The notes: generated from the sequence alone by a model not told the origin. Counted from the stretch's first letter, positions 1-7,941 are shown. The stretch is 18,355 bases of DNA from Lactobacillaceae bacterium UBA5807 (GCA_002418005.1 DIDF01000009.1:1-18355), one strand, 5' to 3'. Made by a program: numbers and translations.

Positions 1-93
1 ATCAACTAGCACCACGCGTAACTCCACATAATTTTGTAACGCATTGAAGTACCCAACTTTCTTTGCTTCAACATTATTTGCATTAAACCTCAT
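1..93 (-). CDS. Unidentified protein, N-terminal 31 codons only (runs off left edge)
   Basis: An open frame starts with ATG at 93 and runs off the window, beginning MRFNANNVEAKKVGYFNALQ. An AAGGAG ribosome site at 104-109 lies 10 nt upstream. The visible residues have no signal peptide or membrane segment, and I do not recognise the family. The full T-box leader directly upstream says that the gene is amino-acid related (biosynthesis, uptake or charging) and induced by an uncharged tRNA. The specifier register suggests valine, but only weakly. That this is a real gene is well supported by ribosome site and leader; its function is unknown. Confidence 0.7.
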   Translation of the reverse strand, partial: MRFNANNVEAKKVGYFNALQNYVELRVVLVD

Positions 94-134
94 AAGAACC
101 ACACTCCTTTAAAATTTTTCTCAATCCTAATCCA

Positions 135-412
135 ATAAAAAACGTCCCTTGACAACTAAGCCAAGGGACGTAATTTACGCGGTACCACCCAAATTTAAAT
201 TATCTTTACAGATAATTCCTCAAACGTAACTCAGAAACCTTCATTACGTTGCACGTTAATGGATGCAAAGCCATTTCACCTCGAAAAGTGAACGAATAGA
301 TTTGAACTTTCAAGCAATAGTCTTAATGTCTTTTCACCTTATGGACACTCTCTTAATAAAACTAAAGTTTTACTCTTTCAAACCAAATTTTTAATTGGAT
401 TGAATTGTTGAA
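135..412 (-). promoter_or_regulatory. T-box riboswitch leader (first of two)
   Basis: Read on the minus strand, the leader has an AGTA motif in Stem I, a GGTGAAA distal loop near 335, and the conserved T-box bulge GGGTGGTACCGCG at 178-190. It ends in an intrinsic terminator with CGTCCCTTG/CAAGGGACG arms (143-170) and a T-rich tail. The base of Stem I pairs GGTTTG with CAAATC, leaving GAAAGTT as the 3' side of the specifier loop. In the register that best fits, the specifier is GTT (Val) at 307-305; AGT (Ser) is one base away. The UGGU of the bulge pairs with a tRNA ending ACCA. That fits Val and argues against Ser, whose discriminator is normally G. Confidence 0.93.
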
Positions 413-415
413 TGA

Positions 416-445
416 ATTCTAGCCCAAATTTAATTGAGTTGTCAA
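416..445 (-). promoter_or_regulatory. Promoter of the left T-box transcript
   Basis: On the minus strand a perfect -35 TTGACA (445-440) and a -10 TAGAAT (421-416) are separated by 18 nt. Transcription would start near 410, just before T-box Stem I. Confidence 0.8.
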
Positions 446-462
446 TAGCTTTTAAGAATTTA

Positions 463-478
463 ATGAGATCAATCTCAT
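463..478. repeat. Short inverted repeat between the kinase gene and the T-box promoter
   Basis: ATGAGAT and ATCTCAT arms of 7 bp flank a 2-nt centre. The repeat lies about 18 bp upstream of the T-box -35 box and about 30 bp downstream of the ROK kinase stop. It has no clear T-run, so it is a poor terminator. It could be a protein binding site; function not established. Confidence 0.35.
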
Positions 479-507
479 GAAAATGCCATGAAATCAGCAG
501 CTTTGAG

Positions 508-1464
508 TTAAAAATTTTTTTGCTCTTTGGCCATGATCACCGCACCAACCATTCCAGCTTTTTGACCCAGCTTGGCATACTCAAACTTAGTATGTCTGAC
601 AGGAATTCCCATGGCATGGTGATTAACAGTTTCTTTGGCGTATTTCATCAATCTATCTTTAGCTTTTGCCATGCCACCACCAATAATGATTAAATCAGGA
701 TTTAAAAGGTTAATAACGTTTCCTAAACCAAAGCCAAACATTTGACCAGTTCTTTTGTATGTTTCAACGGCCAACTGGTCTCCTTTATCGTAAGCAGCCG
801 ATATATCTTTGGCTGTAAATTCAGAAGATTGACTTAAGATGCTATCTGGGTAATTCACTAACAGATTCTTTGCTGTGACAACGATTCCTCTTCCAGAAAC
901 ATATCGGGCTAAACAGCCAGAGCTCCCGCAGTTGCAAGGTCGGCCGCCACTTCTGACCATATTCATATGACCAAATTCGCCGGCACTAAAGGTTTTACCA
1001 TGGACAACGTGACCATCAAGGTATAAGGCCGCCCCCAAGCCGGTTCCCAAAGTTACCAAAAACACATTATTTATTTCTGGATGTTTTTCAAGATGACGAG
1101 CCCAAAGTTCACCGTAAAGATTTACCCGAACATCATTATCAATGAAAACGGGGACCGAATACTTTTGTTCGAACATTTTCACAATTTCCACATTCTGCCA
1201 ATTTTGAAAATTTGGTGAGGAAACAGATAGCCCCTTCTTGATATCCATCAATCCTGGGATTCCCATTCCGATAAATTCAACCTGCTTAACAGAAGCATTT
1301 GCCTTTTTTAAAAGCCCTTCAACGCATTTAAATATATTGTTGATCACGGTTTGCGAATCGGTTTCCGATTCAGTTGGACCCCAATTTTCCGCAATTCTAT
1401 GTAATTTATCGTCAAAGATCCCTGTTTTTATATTTGTTCCGCCCAAATCGATACCAATAATCAT
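508..1464 (-). CDS. ROK family sugar kinase (glucokinase-like)
   Basis: This 318-residue protein has the layout of the ROK family of cytoplasmic ATP-dependent sugar kinases. It shows an N-terminal phosphate-binding loop (DLGGTNIKTG, residues 6-15), the catalytic Asp in FIDNDV (about residue 111) and the LGTGLGAA second phosphate motif. The ExGH motif EFGHMNM (163-169) and the cysteine zinc site CNCGSSGC (177-184) follow. The length suits glucokinase (about 320 residues). The residue usually acidic after the last zinc cysteine (CxCGxxGCxE) is Ala, so sugar preference is uncertain: glucose is most likely, with N-acylmannosamine or another hexose possible. The ATG at 1464 follows a strong GGGAGG site 10 nt upstream. 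It is divergent from the AEC permease gene and stands alone. Confidence 0.88.
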   Translation of the reverse strand: MIIGIDLGGTNIKTGIFDDKLHRIAENWGPTESETDSQTVINNIFKCVEGLLKKANASVKQVEFIGMGIPGLMDIKKGLSVSSPNFQNWQNVEIVKMFEQKYSVPVFIDNDVRVNLYGELWARHLEKHPEINNVFLVTLGTGLGAALYLDGHVVHGKTFSAGEFGHMNMVRSGGRPCNCGSSGCLARYVSGRGIVVTAKNLLVNYPDSILSQSSEFTAKDISAAYDKGDQLAVETYKRTGQMFGFGLGNVINLLNPDLIIIGGGMAKAKDRLMKYAKETVNHHAMGIPVRHTKFEYAKLGQKAGMVGAVIMAKEQKNF

Positions 1465-1506
1465 TTAAAAATCCCTCCCCGCTTTTATGAAAATAAAGAT
1501 GTAGTG

Positions 1507-1512
1507 TATAAT
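1507..1512 (+). promoter_or_regulatory. -10 element of the AEC permease promoter
   Basis: A perfect TATAAT lies 35 nt before the chosen start. The best -35 is weak (TTATGA, 1485-1490, 16-nt spacing). The DNA between the two divergent genes is only 83 bp, so both promoters must overlap here; I could not find a convincing promoter for the kinase. Confidence 0.5.
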
Positions 1513-1547
1513 TAAATAACTTACATTTCGTGAAAGGTAGTGAAAAT

Positions 1548-2477
1548 ATGAACCTTGGCCAACTTACAAATCAAATTGTATTAATGTTTTGTTTGATGCT
1601 AATTGGAGTGCTAGTAAATAAAATGGGATTTATGCACCCTCAAACATCCAATGATCTCACCAACATCTTACTATACATAGTCTCTCCATGCTTAATAATT
1701 AGTGCTTTTGAACAGAGGTATTCATCAGCCAGGATGGGCCAGTTAGCCATGGTAATGGGTGGTACAATCATTTTTTATATTGTGGAAATTATTATTACCC
1801 ATGTTTTATTTGGCAAAGTAAGCAATATAAACTTAAGAAGAACAGTCCAATACGGAAGTGTCTATTCCAATGCGGGATTTATGGGAATCCCTTTAACAAG
1901 TTCGCTCTTTGGTAGTACCGGAGTTTTCTTTGCGGTTGCAGCATTAGCCGGTTTCAACTTATTTAGTTGGACTCACGGAATTTCATTATTTAAATCTAAA
2001 AATAAAAAAATGGACCGATTGGAAAACTTGCGGACAATCCTTTTGAACCCTAACATTCTTGCAATCGCCGTTGGTTTAGTAATGTTTATCAGCTCATTTC
2101 ATTTTCCAGGAACTATTGACCAAGTAATTCATTATGTCAGCTCAATTAATACCCCGCTTTCGATGATTGTAATTGGAAATAGTTTGGCCAATATCCAAAT
2201 TAGTCGCCGGCTTCTAAGCAAACCAATTTTAGGAGCAATATTTCTTAGAAACATCCTATATCCAATTATGGCCATCCTGATCTTCAACTTATTAGCCATC
2301 AACGGAATCGCTTTTTATACCACAATATTAATGGCTGCCTGTCCTGTCGCCGGAATTGTAGTTCTGTTTACTTTGCAGGCTGAAGGCGACGAAGGTCCGG
2401 CTGTGGCTTTAATGAGTTTATCCACTATCTTAAGTTTGCTAACCATTCCTTTGATTTTTGCTTTATCTAAAATATAA
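1548..2477 (+). CDS. AEC (auxin efflux carrier) family transporter
   Basis: This 309-residue integral membrane protein has about ten hydrophobic segments in two halves, as expected of the AEC family (bile/arsenite/riboflavin transporter superfamily). These proteins export or exchange small organic acids such as malate, or other anions. Family-like features are the N-terminal GVLVNKMGFM segment, the YSNAGFMGIPL motif near residue 110 and the helix-breaking CPVAGIVVLF segment near the C terminus. The ATG at 1548 is preferred over an in-frame GTG at 1530, because AAAGG at 1533-1537 lies at normal distance from the ATG. The substrate cannot be read from the sequence. Transcription ends in a terminator shared with the convergent aspartate kinase gene. 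Confidence 0.85.
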   Translation: MNLGQLTNQIVLMFCLMLIGVLVNKMGFMHPQTSNDLTNILLYIVSPCLIISAFEQRYSSARMGQLAMVMGGTIIFYIVEIIITHVLFGKVSNINLRRTVQYGSVYSNAGFMGIPLTSSLFGSTGVFFAVAALAGFNLFSWTHGISLFKSKNKKMDRLENLRTILLNPNILAIAVGLVMFISSFHFPGTIDQVIHYVSSINTPLSMIVIGNSLANIQISRRLLSKPILGAIFLRNILYPIMAILIFNLLAINGIAFYTTILMAACPVAGIVVLFTLQAEGDEGPAVALMSLSTILSLLTIPLIFALSKI

Positions 2478-2507
2478 AAACTTCGGTGAAAATTTCACCG
2501 AAGTTTT
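2478..2507. terminator. Bidirectional intrinsic terminator
   Basis: Arms AAACTTCGGTGAAA and TTTCACCGAAGTTT form a very strong hairpin with A-run and T-run flanks. It serves both the AEC permease gene and the converging aspartate kinase gene, whose stop codon begins where the T-run ends. Confidence 0.93.
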
Positions 2508-3833
2508 TTATGCTAATGCCCGTTTGGATGGCATTAGCGAAAGAATATTGCTATAAATATTTTTTATTGTCTCAGCGTATTCACTATTTGAAACTCCAAA
2601 TAATACCTTAATATCCTGATCTTTTTGAATTACAAGATGGACAGGAATATCCTTTGAATCCAAAGCCGCTGCTAAACGACACGCAAGCGCTGGCTGCATT
2701 CTCAAATGACTGGAAACCGCTGCAACTAAAGCAATGTTATCTTGGACATTAACCTCTTGAAAACTTAATTGTTCTTTCAATACTTTAACCAGTTTCTTTA
2801 AATCACAATGCTTATCCTTTTCACTTACCAGCAAATCAATCACATCTGGACCAAAAGGAGCAAAGTCAACATTTAAATCGAATTTTCTAAGAATTGCGGA
2901 GATTTTAGCAACTGAGTCTTGGTGTTGATTCAAACCAGGTTTTTTAACTGATATAACAACGAAATCACGTTTACCAGCGATACCAACAACCTCATGTTTT
3001 TCAGTTGAGGATGAATTAACCACCAAAGTTCCCCCTTCTTGAGGACGATTGGTGTTTAAAACTGCCACAGGAATGCCTTTTTGCTTTACTGGCAAAATTG
3101 CATCTTCTTGAAAGACTTTCGCACCCATCAAGGAAAGTTCATGTAATTCGTCATAACTGATTCGATCAATTTTTTTCGAATGGTTAACAATATTGGGATC
3201 GGCCATCTTAATTCCGGAAACGTCGGTCCAATTTTCATAAAGATTGGCATCCAGTATATTAGCTAACAGGGCCCCAGAAATGTCGCTGCCGCCTCTGGGC
3301 ATTAAATGAATCATTCCAAACTCATCAGCACCATAAAATCCGGGAACAACAATTCCTTGGTTTGCTTTTAATAGTGGCATCAATTGTTCACGAGACTTTT
3401 CTAAATCTACTCGACCATTCTCAAACAATAAAAATTGAGCTGGGTCAATAAACTGAAACCCAAGATAAGCCGCCATTAATTTTCCAGATAAAAATTCTCC
3501 TCGAGACACTAAATAATCATAACTGCAAGAATCAATTCGATTAAAAATTGCCATCAAGTCAGATTCAATATCCAAATTTAATTTCAAACCATCACGAATC
3601 GATAAAATTCTCTTTTTAAGCTGGTCAAAGGTAGCCAAATAATTTTCACCAGCCCTTCTTAATCGGTTGATTCGAATAAGGAGATCGGTTACTTTGACGG
3701 GCTGATCAGCACTCTTCCCAGCGGCGCTAACAACGATTGCCTTACGAGAACTGTCAGAGGTGATAATTTGTTTTACCTTTTTAAATTGTGCCGCATTAGC
3801 GACTGAACTCCCACCGAACTTCGCTACTTTCAT
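2508..3833 (-). CDS. Aspartate kinase (aspartokinase III type)
   Basis: The enzyme phosphorylates L-aspartate to aspartyl-4-phosphate, the first step to lysine, methionine and threonine. The 441-residue protein begins with the KFGGSSVANAAQFKKV substrate/ATP motif (4-19) and has the MPRGGSDISGALLAN motif in the middle of the kinase domain. Tandem ACT-type regulatory domains fill roughly residues 280-430. Its size and single-chain form fit the monofunctional AKIII class. The ATG at 3833 has GGGAGG 9 nt upstream. The start lies 38 nt inside the end of the homoserine dehydrogenase gene, so the two are co-transcribed and probably translationally coupled. The neighbourhood suggests a threonine-dedicated isoenzyme; which amino acid feeds back on it is not visible. 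Confidence 0.95.
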   Translation of the reverse strand: MKVAKFGGSSVANAAQFKKVKQIITSDSSRKAIVVSAAGKSADQPVKVTDLLIRINRLRRAGENYLATFDQLKKRILSIRDGLKLNLDIESDLMAIFNRIDSCSYDYLVSRGEFLSGKLMAAYLGFQFIDPAQFLLFENGRVDLEKSREQLMPLLKANQGIVVPGFYGADEFGMIHLMPRGGSDISGALLANILDANLYENWTDVSGIKMADPNIVNHSKKIDRISYDELHELSLMGAKVFQEDAILPVKQKGIPVAVLNTNRPQEGGTLVVNSSSTEKHEVVGIAGKRDFVVISVKKPGLNQHQDSVAKISAILRKFDLNVDFAPFGPDVIDLLVSEKDKHCDLKKLVKVLKEQLSFQEVNVQDNIALVAAVSSHLRMQPALACRLAAALDSKDIPVHLVIQKDQDIKVLFGVSNSEYAETIKNIYSNILSLMPSKRALA

Positions 3834-5013
3834 CGGAATCGACCTCCCTAGCTTCTTTTGGGTAGCTTGCCATAAATGCTTGCCCGTCTTGTTTTAATAC
3901 GATTGCCATCAACTGATGCATTTCACCGGTTGGAACATCCTTAATTTCAAAGTAATCACCGTGCATTTCAACTTGATATTCCGCAAAAATATTGCGGATA
4001 TCCATTTCAGAACGAACAACGTAATCACTCTTCATAAGATTAGGGACATATTCAAAGCCACTATTGAAGTCACGTTCCAAATGAGCTTTATTTTGCAAAA
4101 TATCAAGGATATCTTGGATCACCGCATTGGCGGTTGGCAGTTGACCAGCGCCTTGGCCCATAAACTTTAAATCACCAACGGTATTTCCGTGAAGCGAAAT
4201 TAGGTTAAAGTTGTCAGGAGTATTAGCTTCCATCGAAGTTGCCGCACATAGAGTAGGTTCAACCGCATAATCAAACTTTCCATCGTGAAAATCACTTTTT
4301 CCAAGTAACTTAACTGTTAAGTTTTTCTTCCCAAATGCCACTAAATCTTCATAACTAATATTTCTGATTCCAAACACTGGCAAGTTATCATCGGGACTTA
4401 TGAAAGTATTGTATGCAATGTCAGCACTGATACATAATTTATTAGCAACATCATACCCATCAATATCTGCGCTAGGATCAGCTTCGGCATATCCTAGTTG
4501 TTGAGCGTTTAAAAGAACTTCATCAAAGGACTTTTTATCCTTCTTCATTCGATCCAAAATATAGTTGCTTGTACCATTAAAGATCCCTTGGATTTTATCA
4601 ACATCATCAATTCGTAAAGCTCTTTCCAAACCTTGAATCCAAGGAATTCCACCGCCGACACTAGACTCAAAGTAAAACTTAGCATTATTTTCTCTGGCAA
4701 CGTTAGTAAATTCATCCATATACTTAGCAATCACTGCCTTATTTGCTGTGATAACACTCTTCTTATGTCGCAAAGCCGACAAAATATACTGATGAGCTGG
4801 TTCAATTCCGCCAATCACTTCAACAACAACATCAACTGAATCATCTTTAACAATTTGGTCAATATTGTCAGTCATTTCTGGCATTGTTTCTGGTTTATTC
4901 TTTCTAATCAAGATGTACTTAACATGGAGGTCCTTTGTCTGGCGGTTGGCCTTCTTGATTATCTTGTATACTCCGGTACCAACCGTGCCAAATCCTAAAA
5001 TAGCAATATTCAA
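3796..5013 (-). CDS. hom: Homoserine dehydrogenase
   Basis: The enzyme reduces aspartate semialdehyde to homoserine with NAD(P)H. The N-terminal dinucleotide fold has GFGTVGTGV, the substrate region has FNGTSNYILDRM, and the family signature appears as LGYAEADPSADIDGYDVANK. The start is taken as TTG at 5013, giving 405 residues beginning NIAILGFGTVG as in homologues. AGGAGG at 5024-5029 lies 10 nt upstream. An in-frame ATG at 5061 would add a 16-residue tail and leave the ribosome site inside the gene. The C-terminal 75 residues occupy the place of the usual ACT domain but lack its DKPGVLA-like motif, so feedback sensing through it may be altered. The gene overlaps the aspartate kinase gene by 38 nt. 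Confidence 0.94.
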   Translation of the reverse strand: MNIAILGFGTVGTGVYKIIKKANRQTKDLHVKYILIRKNKPETMPEMTDNIDQIVKDDSVDVVVEVIGGIEPAHQYILSALRHKKSVITANKAVIAKYMDEFTNVARENNAKFYFESSVGGGIPWIQGLERALRIDDVDKIQGIFNGTSNYILDRMKKDKKSFDEVLLNAQQLGYAEADPSADIDGYDVANKLCISADIAYNTFISPDDNLPVFGIRNISYEDLVAFGKKNLTVKLLGKSDFHDGKFDYAVEPTLCAATSMEANTPDNFNLISLHGNTVGDLKFMGQGAGQLPTANAVIQDILDILQNKAHLERDFNSGFEYVPNLMKSDYVVRSEMDIRNIFAEYQVEMHGDYFEIKDVPTGEMHQLMAIVLKQDGQAFMASYPKEAREVDSDESSEVRWEFSR

Positions 5014-5040
5014 AATCCAACAACCTCCTGTTTTTTTCTT

Positions 5041-5061
5041 GTGTTCATTATTAATAAACAC
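5041..5061. promoter_or_regulatory. 21-bp near-perfect palindrome, candidate operator between hom and thrC
   Basis: Arms GTGTTCATTA and TAATAAACAC surround a central T, with nine of ten positions pairing. The site lies in the 109-bp divergent gap, directly against the thrC -35 box. On the other strand it covers the likely -10 region of hom. One bound dimer could therefore control both halves of the threonine module. Confidence 0.6.
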
Positions 5062-5090
5062 TTGTTTTTTCTATGAAAACAGACTATCAT
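5062..5090 (+). promoter_or_regulatory. Promoter of the thrC-thrB operon
   Basis: TTGTTT (5062-5067) and TATCAT (5085-5090) are separated by exactly 17 nt. The start would be near 5097, giving a leader of about 25 nt with no T-box. Confidence 0.6.
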
Positions 5091-5122
5091 ATAAACATCA
5101 GAAAAGCAAGGAGTTAAACAAA

Positions 5123-6613
5123 ATGAATTTTTCTTACACCAGTACCCGAGATGATTCCGTTAAAATTTCACCAAAACAAGCCATAAAGAAGGGCTTTTCA
5201 GATGACGGAGGTCTTTTTGTTTACCCAAACATTCAAGACATTAATTTACCTATAGAAAAAATTTCTTCCATGAATTACCGAGAAATTGCTAAATTGGTCC
5301 TTTCAAAATTACTTCCAGATTTTTCCGAAGCAGAAATTAATGAAAGCGTCGAAAATGCATACAAAGGAAGTTTTGATAATGAAGAAATCACTCCAATAAA
5401 ATCTTTGGATAATTTCCATGTCCTGGAATTATTTCACGGACCAACCTGTGCATTTAAAGATGTTGGTCTCCAGCTTTTACCTCAACTAATGAAGCACGTT
5501 TTAAATAAAGACAACAAAGTAATGATTTTAACCGCAACCAGTGGCGATACTGGCAAAGCCGCTTTGGAAGGCTTTAAAGATGTTGACAAGATGGGAATCA
5601 CCGTCTTTTATCCCCATAATGGAGTATCAAAGGTCCAGCAGCTCCAGATGGCTACCACAACTGGAAGTAACACTAAAGTTGCTGCAATTGAAGGGAACTT
5701 CGATGATGCCCAAACTAATGTCAAAAAGTTATTTAATGATAATAAATTAAAGCAGCGAATTGGTGAAAATGTTACTTTATCTAGTGCTAATTCCATCAAC
5801 ATTGGAAGATTAATTCCGCAAATTGTTTACTACTTTGATGCTTATAAACAACTAGTCCAAAATAATTCAATTAAGGTAGGCGATCCGGTTAACTTTACCG
5901 TTCCTACCGGAAATTTTGGTGATGTTTTAGCTGGATACTTTGCAAAATTGATGGGTCTTCCCGTAAATAAGTTCATTGTGGCAAGTAACCAAAATAATGT
6001 TTTATCGAAATTCTTCCAAGATGGTGTCTACGATCGAAATATGCCATTCTTTAAAACTGTTGCCCCAAGTATGGATATCCAAATTTCCAGCAACTTTGAA
6101 AGACTTCTGTATTATAAAAGTGAAGACGACAGTAATTATGTCGCTAAACTAATGCATGACCTGAAAAACAATGGTAAATACAAGGTTAGTGACAATATTT
6201 TAGAAAAGATTCAAGCCGATTTTTACTTTGGATTCAGTTCAGACGAAAACATCGAGAATTCTATCAAAGAAGTTTATCAGAACAATAAATACTTGATGGA
6301 TCCTCATACTGCCGCAGGCTACAAAGTAATGCGCGACTATCAAAAGATTGATAGCAAAACACCAATGATTCTTTTAAGTACTGCTAGTCCATACAAATTT
6401 GTTGATGCCGTTGCTAATGCAATAATGCCTGATAAAAGTGATGATATTTTAGCAAACATGCATGATATTGAGGCAAAAACTCATGTGCCGATTCCTGAAA
6501 ATCTTTTAAAGGTTTGGGCTATGCCGGTTCTTCATAAAGACGTTATTAAACAAGACCAAATGGAAGATTACGTTTACCAAAAAGTCCAGGAGGTTTTCTA
6601 TGATAAAGATTAA
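5123..6613 (+). CDS. thrC: Threonine synthase
   Basis: This PLP enzyme converts O-phosphohomoserine and water to threonine and phosphate. The 496-residue protein is the long subfamily found in yeast and enterobacteria, not the roughly 350-residue form of Bacillus. It has the extended N-terminal domain starting NFSYTSTRDDSVKISPKQA, the PLP-lysine motif GPTCAFKDVGLQLL, TATSGDTGKAAL for substrate phosphate, and VPTGNFGDVLAGYFAKLMG. The ATG at 5123 has AAGGAG at 5108-5113. The frame stays open far upstream (to 4865), but that part lies across hom and has no ribosome site. The 3' end overlaps thrB by 14 nt, with the thrB ribosome site inside thrC. Confidence 0.97.
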   Translation: MNFSYTSTRDDSVKISPKQAIKKGFSDDGGLFVYPNIQDINLPIEKISSMNYREIAKLVLSKLLPDFSEAEINESVENAYKGSFDNEEITPIKSLDNFHVLELFHGPTCAFKDVGLQLLPQLMKHVLNKDNKVMILTATSGDTGKAALEGFKDVDKMGITVFYPHNGVSKVQQLQMATTTGSNTKVAAIEGNFDDAQTNVKKLFNDNKLKQRIGENVTLSSANSINIGRLIPQIVYYFDAYKQLVQNNSIKVGDPVNFTVPTGNFGDVLAGYFAKLMGLPVNKFIVASNQNNVLSKFFQDGVYDRNMPFFKTVAPSMDIQISSNFERLLYYKSEDDSNYVAKLMHDLKNNGKYKVSDNILEKIQADFYFGFSSDENIENSIKEVYQNNKYLMDPHTAAGYKVMRDYQKIDSKTPMILLSTASPYKFVDAVANAIMPDKSDDILANMHDIEAKTHVPIPENLLKVWAMPVLHKDVIKQDQMEDYVYQKVQEVFYDKD

Positions 6614-7481
6614 GGTACCTGCAACCAGCGCAAATGTTGGAATGGGATATGATTGTTTGGGCCTGGCCGTATCTATGTATTCCGAATTTGATTTTGATAA
6701 ATCAGACCAGGTACTTGAAGCAGTCGGTTTTGAAGAAAAATTTGCTAATAAAAATAATTTAGTTTATGAAGCTTTTGAAAAGGGCTGCCAGTTTATTGGC
6801 AAAAAAACTCCAAAAGTCAAAATTGAGCAGATAAAAACGGTGCCAGTAGCTAGAGGCCTGGGAAGTTCAGCTACTTGTATCGTTGCTGGTTTAAAGGCTG
6901 CCAGCATCTGGTTTGGTAATAAGATTTCTGCGGATCAAATAGCTTCTTTAGCCACGGAAATGGAAGGTCACCCGGATAACGTTGTTCCAGCAACTGTTGG
7001 TGGTTTGGTCATTAGTTTTTTAAAGCCAGATAAAACACCAGAAATTTATCGCTATAATGTCGCCAGTAATCTGTTCTTTGTTTCAATTATTCCTAATTAT
7101 GAAGTAAGTACAGATGAAGCCAGAAAAGTTGTTCCCAAAACAATGAGCTACAAAGATGTAACTTATCAAGTCAGTCACTGTGCAATGATGATAAAGGGAA
7201 TTGAGCTAGGTAATTTAAATTTAATTCGAGAAACATGTATTGATAAAATGCACGAACCATACCGAGCCAAGCTAATCCCCGATTACCAAAAAACAAAAGA
7301 AACTTGTGAAAAATTAGGGTCAGTTTTATACATCAGTGGAAGTGGTTCTACAATGATGGCAATCTGTGATGACGAAAAAGTTGCCGATAACATTGTCACT
7401 GATTTTTCAAACAAATTTTCAAAATGGATTGTTGAAAAACTCAACGTTGATTTAACAGGCGTAACAAGTGAGGTGCTCTAG
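6600..7481 (+). CDS. thrB: Homoserine kinase
   Basis: This GHMP-family kinase phosphorylates homoserine to O-phosphohomoserine, the substrate of ThrC. It is 293 residues long, normal for the family. The N-terminal motif is KVPATSANVGMGYDCLGLA, the ATP-binding glycine loop is PVARGLGSSATCIVAGL (about 82-98), and the C-terminal GHMP motif is YISGSGSTMMAI. The ATG at 6600 has a strong AGGAGG at 6588-6593 and overlaps thrC by 14 nt. The stop is followed after one base by the TTG start of the ACT-domain protein, so all three genes form one coupled operon. Confidence 0.97.
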   Translation: MIKIKVPATSANVGMGYDCLGLAVSMYSEFDFDKSDQVLEAVGFEEKFANKNNLVYEAFEKGCQFIGKKTPKVKIEQIKTVPVARGLGSSATCIVAGLKAASIWFGNKISADQIASLATEMEGHPDNVVPATVGGLVISFLKPDKTPEIYRYNVASNLFFVSIIPNYEVSTDEARKVVPKTMSYKDVTYQVSHCAMMIKGIELGNLNLIRETCIDKMHEPYRAKLIPDYQKTKETCEKLGSVLYISGSGSTMMAICDDEKVADNIVTDFSNKFSKWIVEKLNVDLTGVTSEVL

Positions 7482-7482
7482 T

Positions 7483-7917
7483 TTGGAAAAATATTACATC
7501 GTGGACAGCTCAATTTTACCGGAATCGTTTGGTAAAGTAATTCAAGCTAGACAATTGTTAGAAAGCGGTAAATTCCATCAGGTTTCCGAAGCTGTCAAAC
7601 AGGTTGGGATTAGTCGTGGAACATACTATAAATATAAGGACTTGGTATTTTTGCCGGATGAAGGATTAATCAGTAGAAAAGCAGTAATTTCCTTAATGCT
7701 AAAGGATCGCCCAGGAATCCTTTCAGAAGTTTTGAAAGTCATTGCCGATTCAGACGCTAGTGTTTTAACCATTAACCAAAACATTCCAATTCATGATGTG
7801 GCAAGTATTGTCTTTTCTTTAGATGTAAGTCATCTAAAGGGAACTATCGATAATCTTATCTCAGATATGGGTAAAGTGGATGGAACAAGCCGAATTTCAT
7901 TAGTTTCAATTGAATAG
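7483..7917 (+). CDS. UPF0735 family HTH-ACT protein (PheB-like), candidate threonine regulator
   Basis: This 144-residue cytoplasmic protein resembles the UPF0735/PheB family. An N-terminal segment around VSEAVKQVGISRGTYYKYKD (about 28-50) has the spacing of a helix-turn-helix. The C-terminal half is an ACT domain starting KDRPGILSEVLKVIADSDA, the classic amino-acid-binding loop. Start choice: TTG at 7483, one base after the thrB stop, with GAGGTG 8-10 nt upstream; it gives LEKYYIVDSSILPE, as in homologues. A GTG at 7468 is the alternative. Sitting last in thrC-thrB, and carrying both a DNA-binding-like part and an amino-acid sensor, it is a good candidate for a threonine-responsive repressor. 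I recall reports of a Bacillus regulator called ThrR acting on hom-thrCB, but cannot confirm here that it is this family. Confidence 0.85.
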   Translation: MEKYYIVDSSILPESFGKVIQARQLLESGKFHQVSEAVKQVGISRGTYYKYKDLVFLPDEGLISRKAVISLMLKDRPGILSEVLKVIADSDASVLTINQNIPIHDVASIVFSLDVSHLKGTIDNLISDMGKVDGTSRISLVSIE

Positions 7918-7941
7918 GAATTTAGCAAAAGATAATCAAAC

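Noticed and set aside
135..412. Serine (AGT) specifier in the left T-box
   Set aside because: The UGGU bulge requires a tRNA with discriminator A; serine tRNAs normally carry G. The same register in the brnQ leader gives a sensible Val codon. Not fully excluded.
1238..1468. Plus-strand open frame antisense to the 5' half of the ROK kinase gene
   Set aside because: The sense strand encodes a clear family protein, and nothing supports expression of the antisense frame.
4865..5122. Upstream extension of thrC by 86 codons from an ATG at 4865
   Set aside because: It runs antisense through hom and across the divergent promoter region. The ATG at 5123 has a proper ribosome site and matches the family N terminus.
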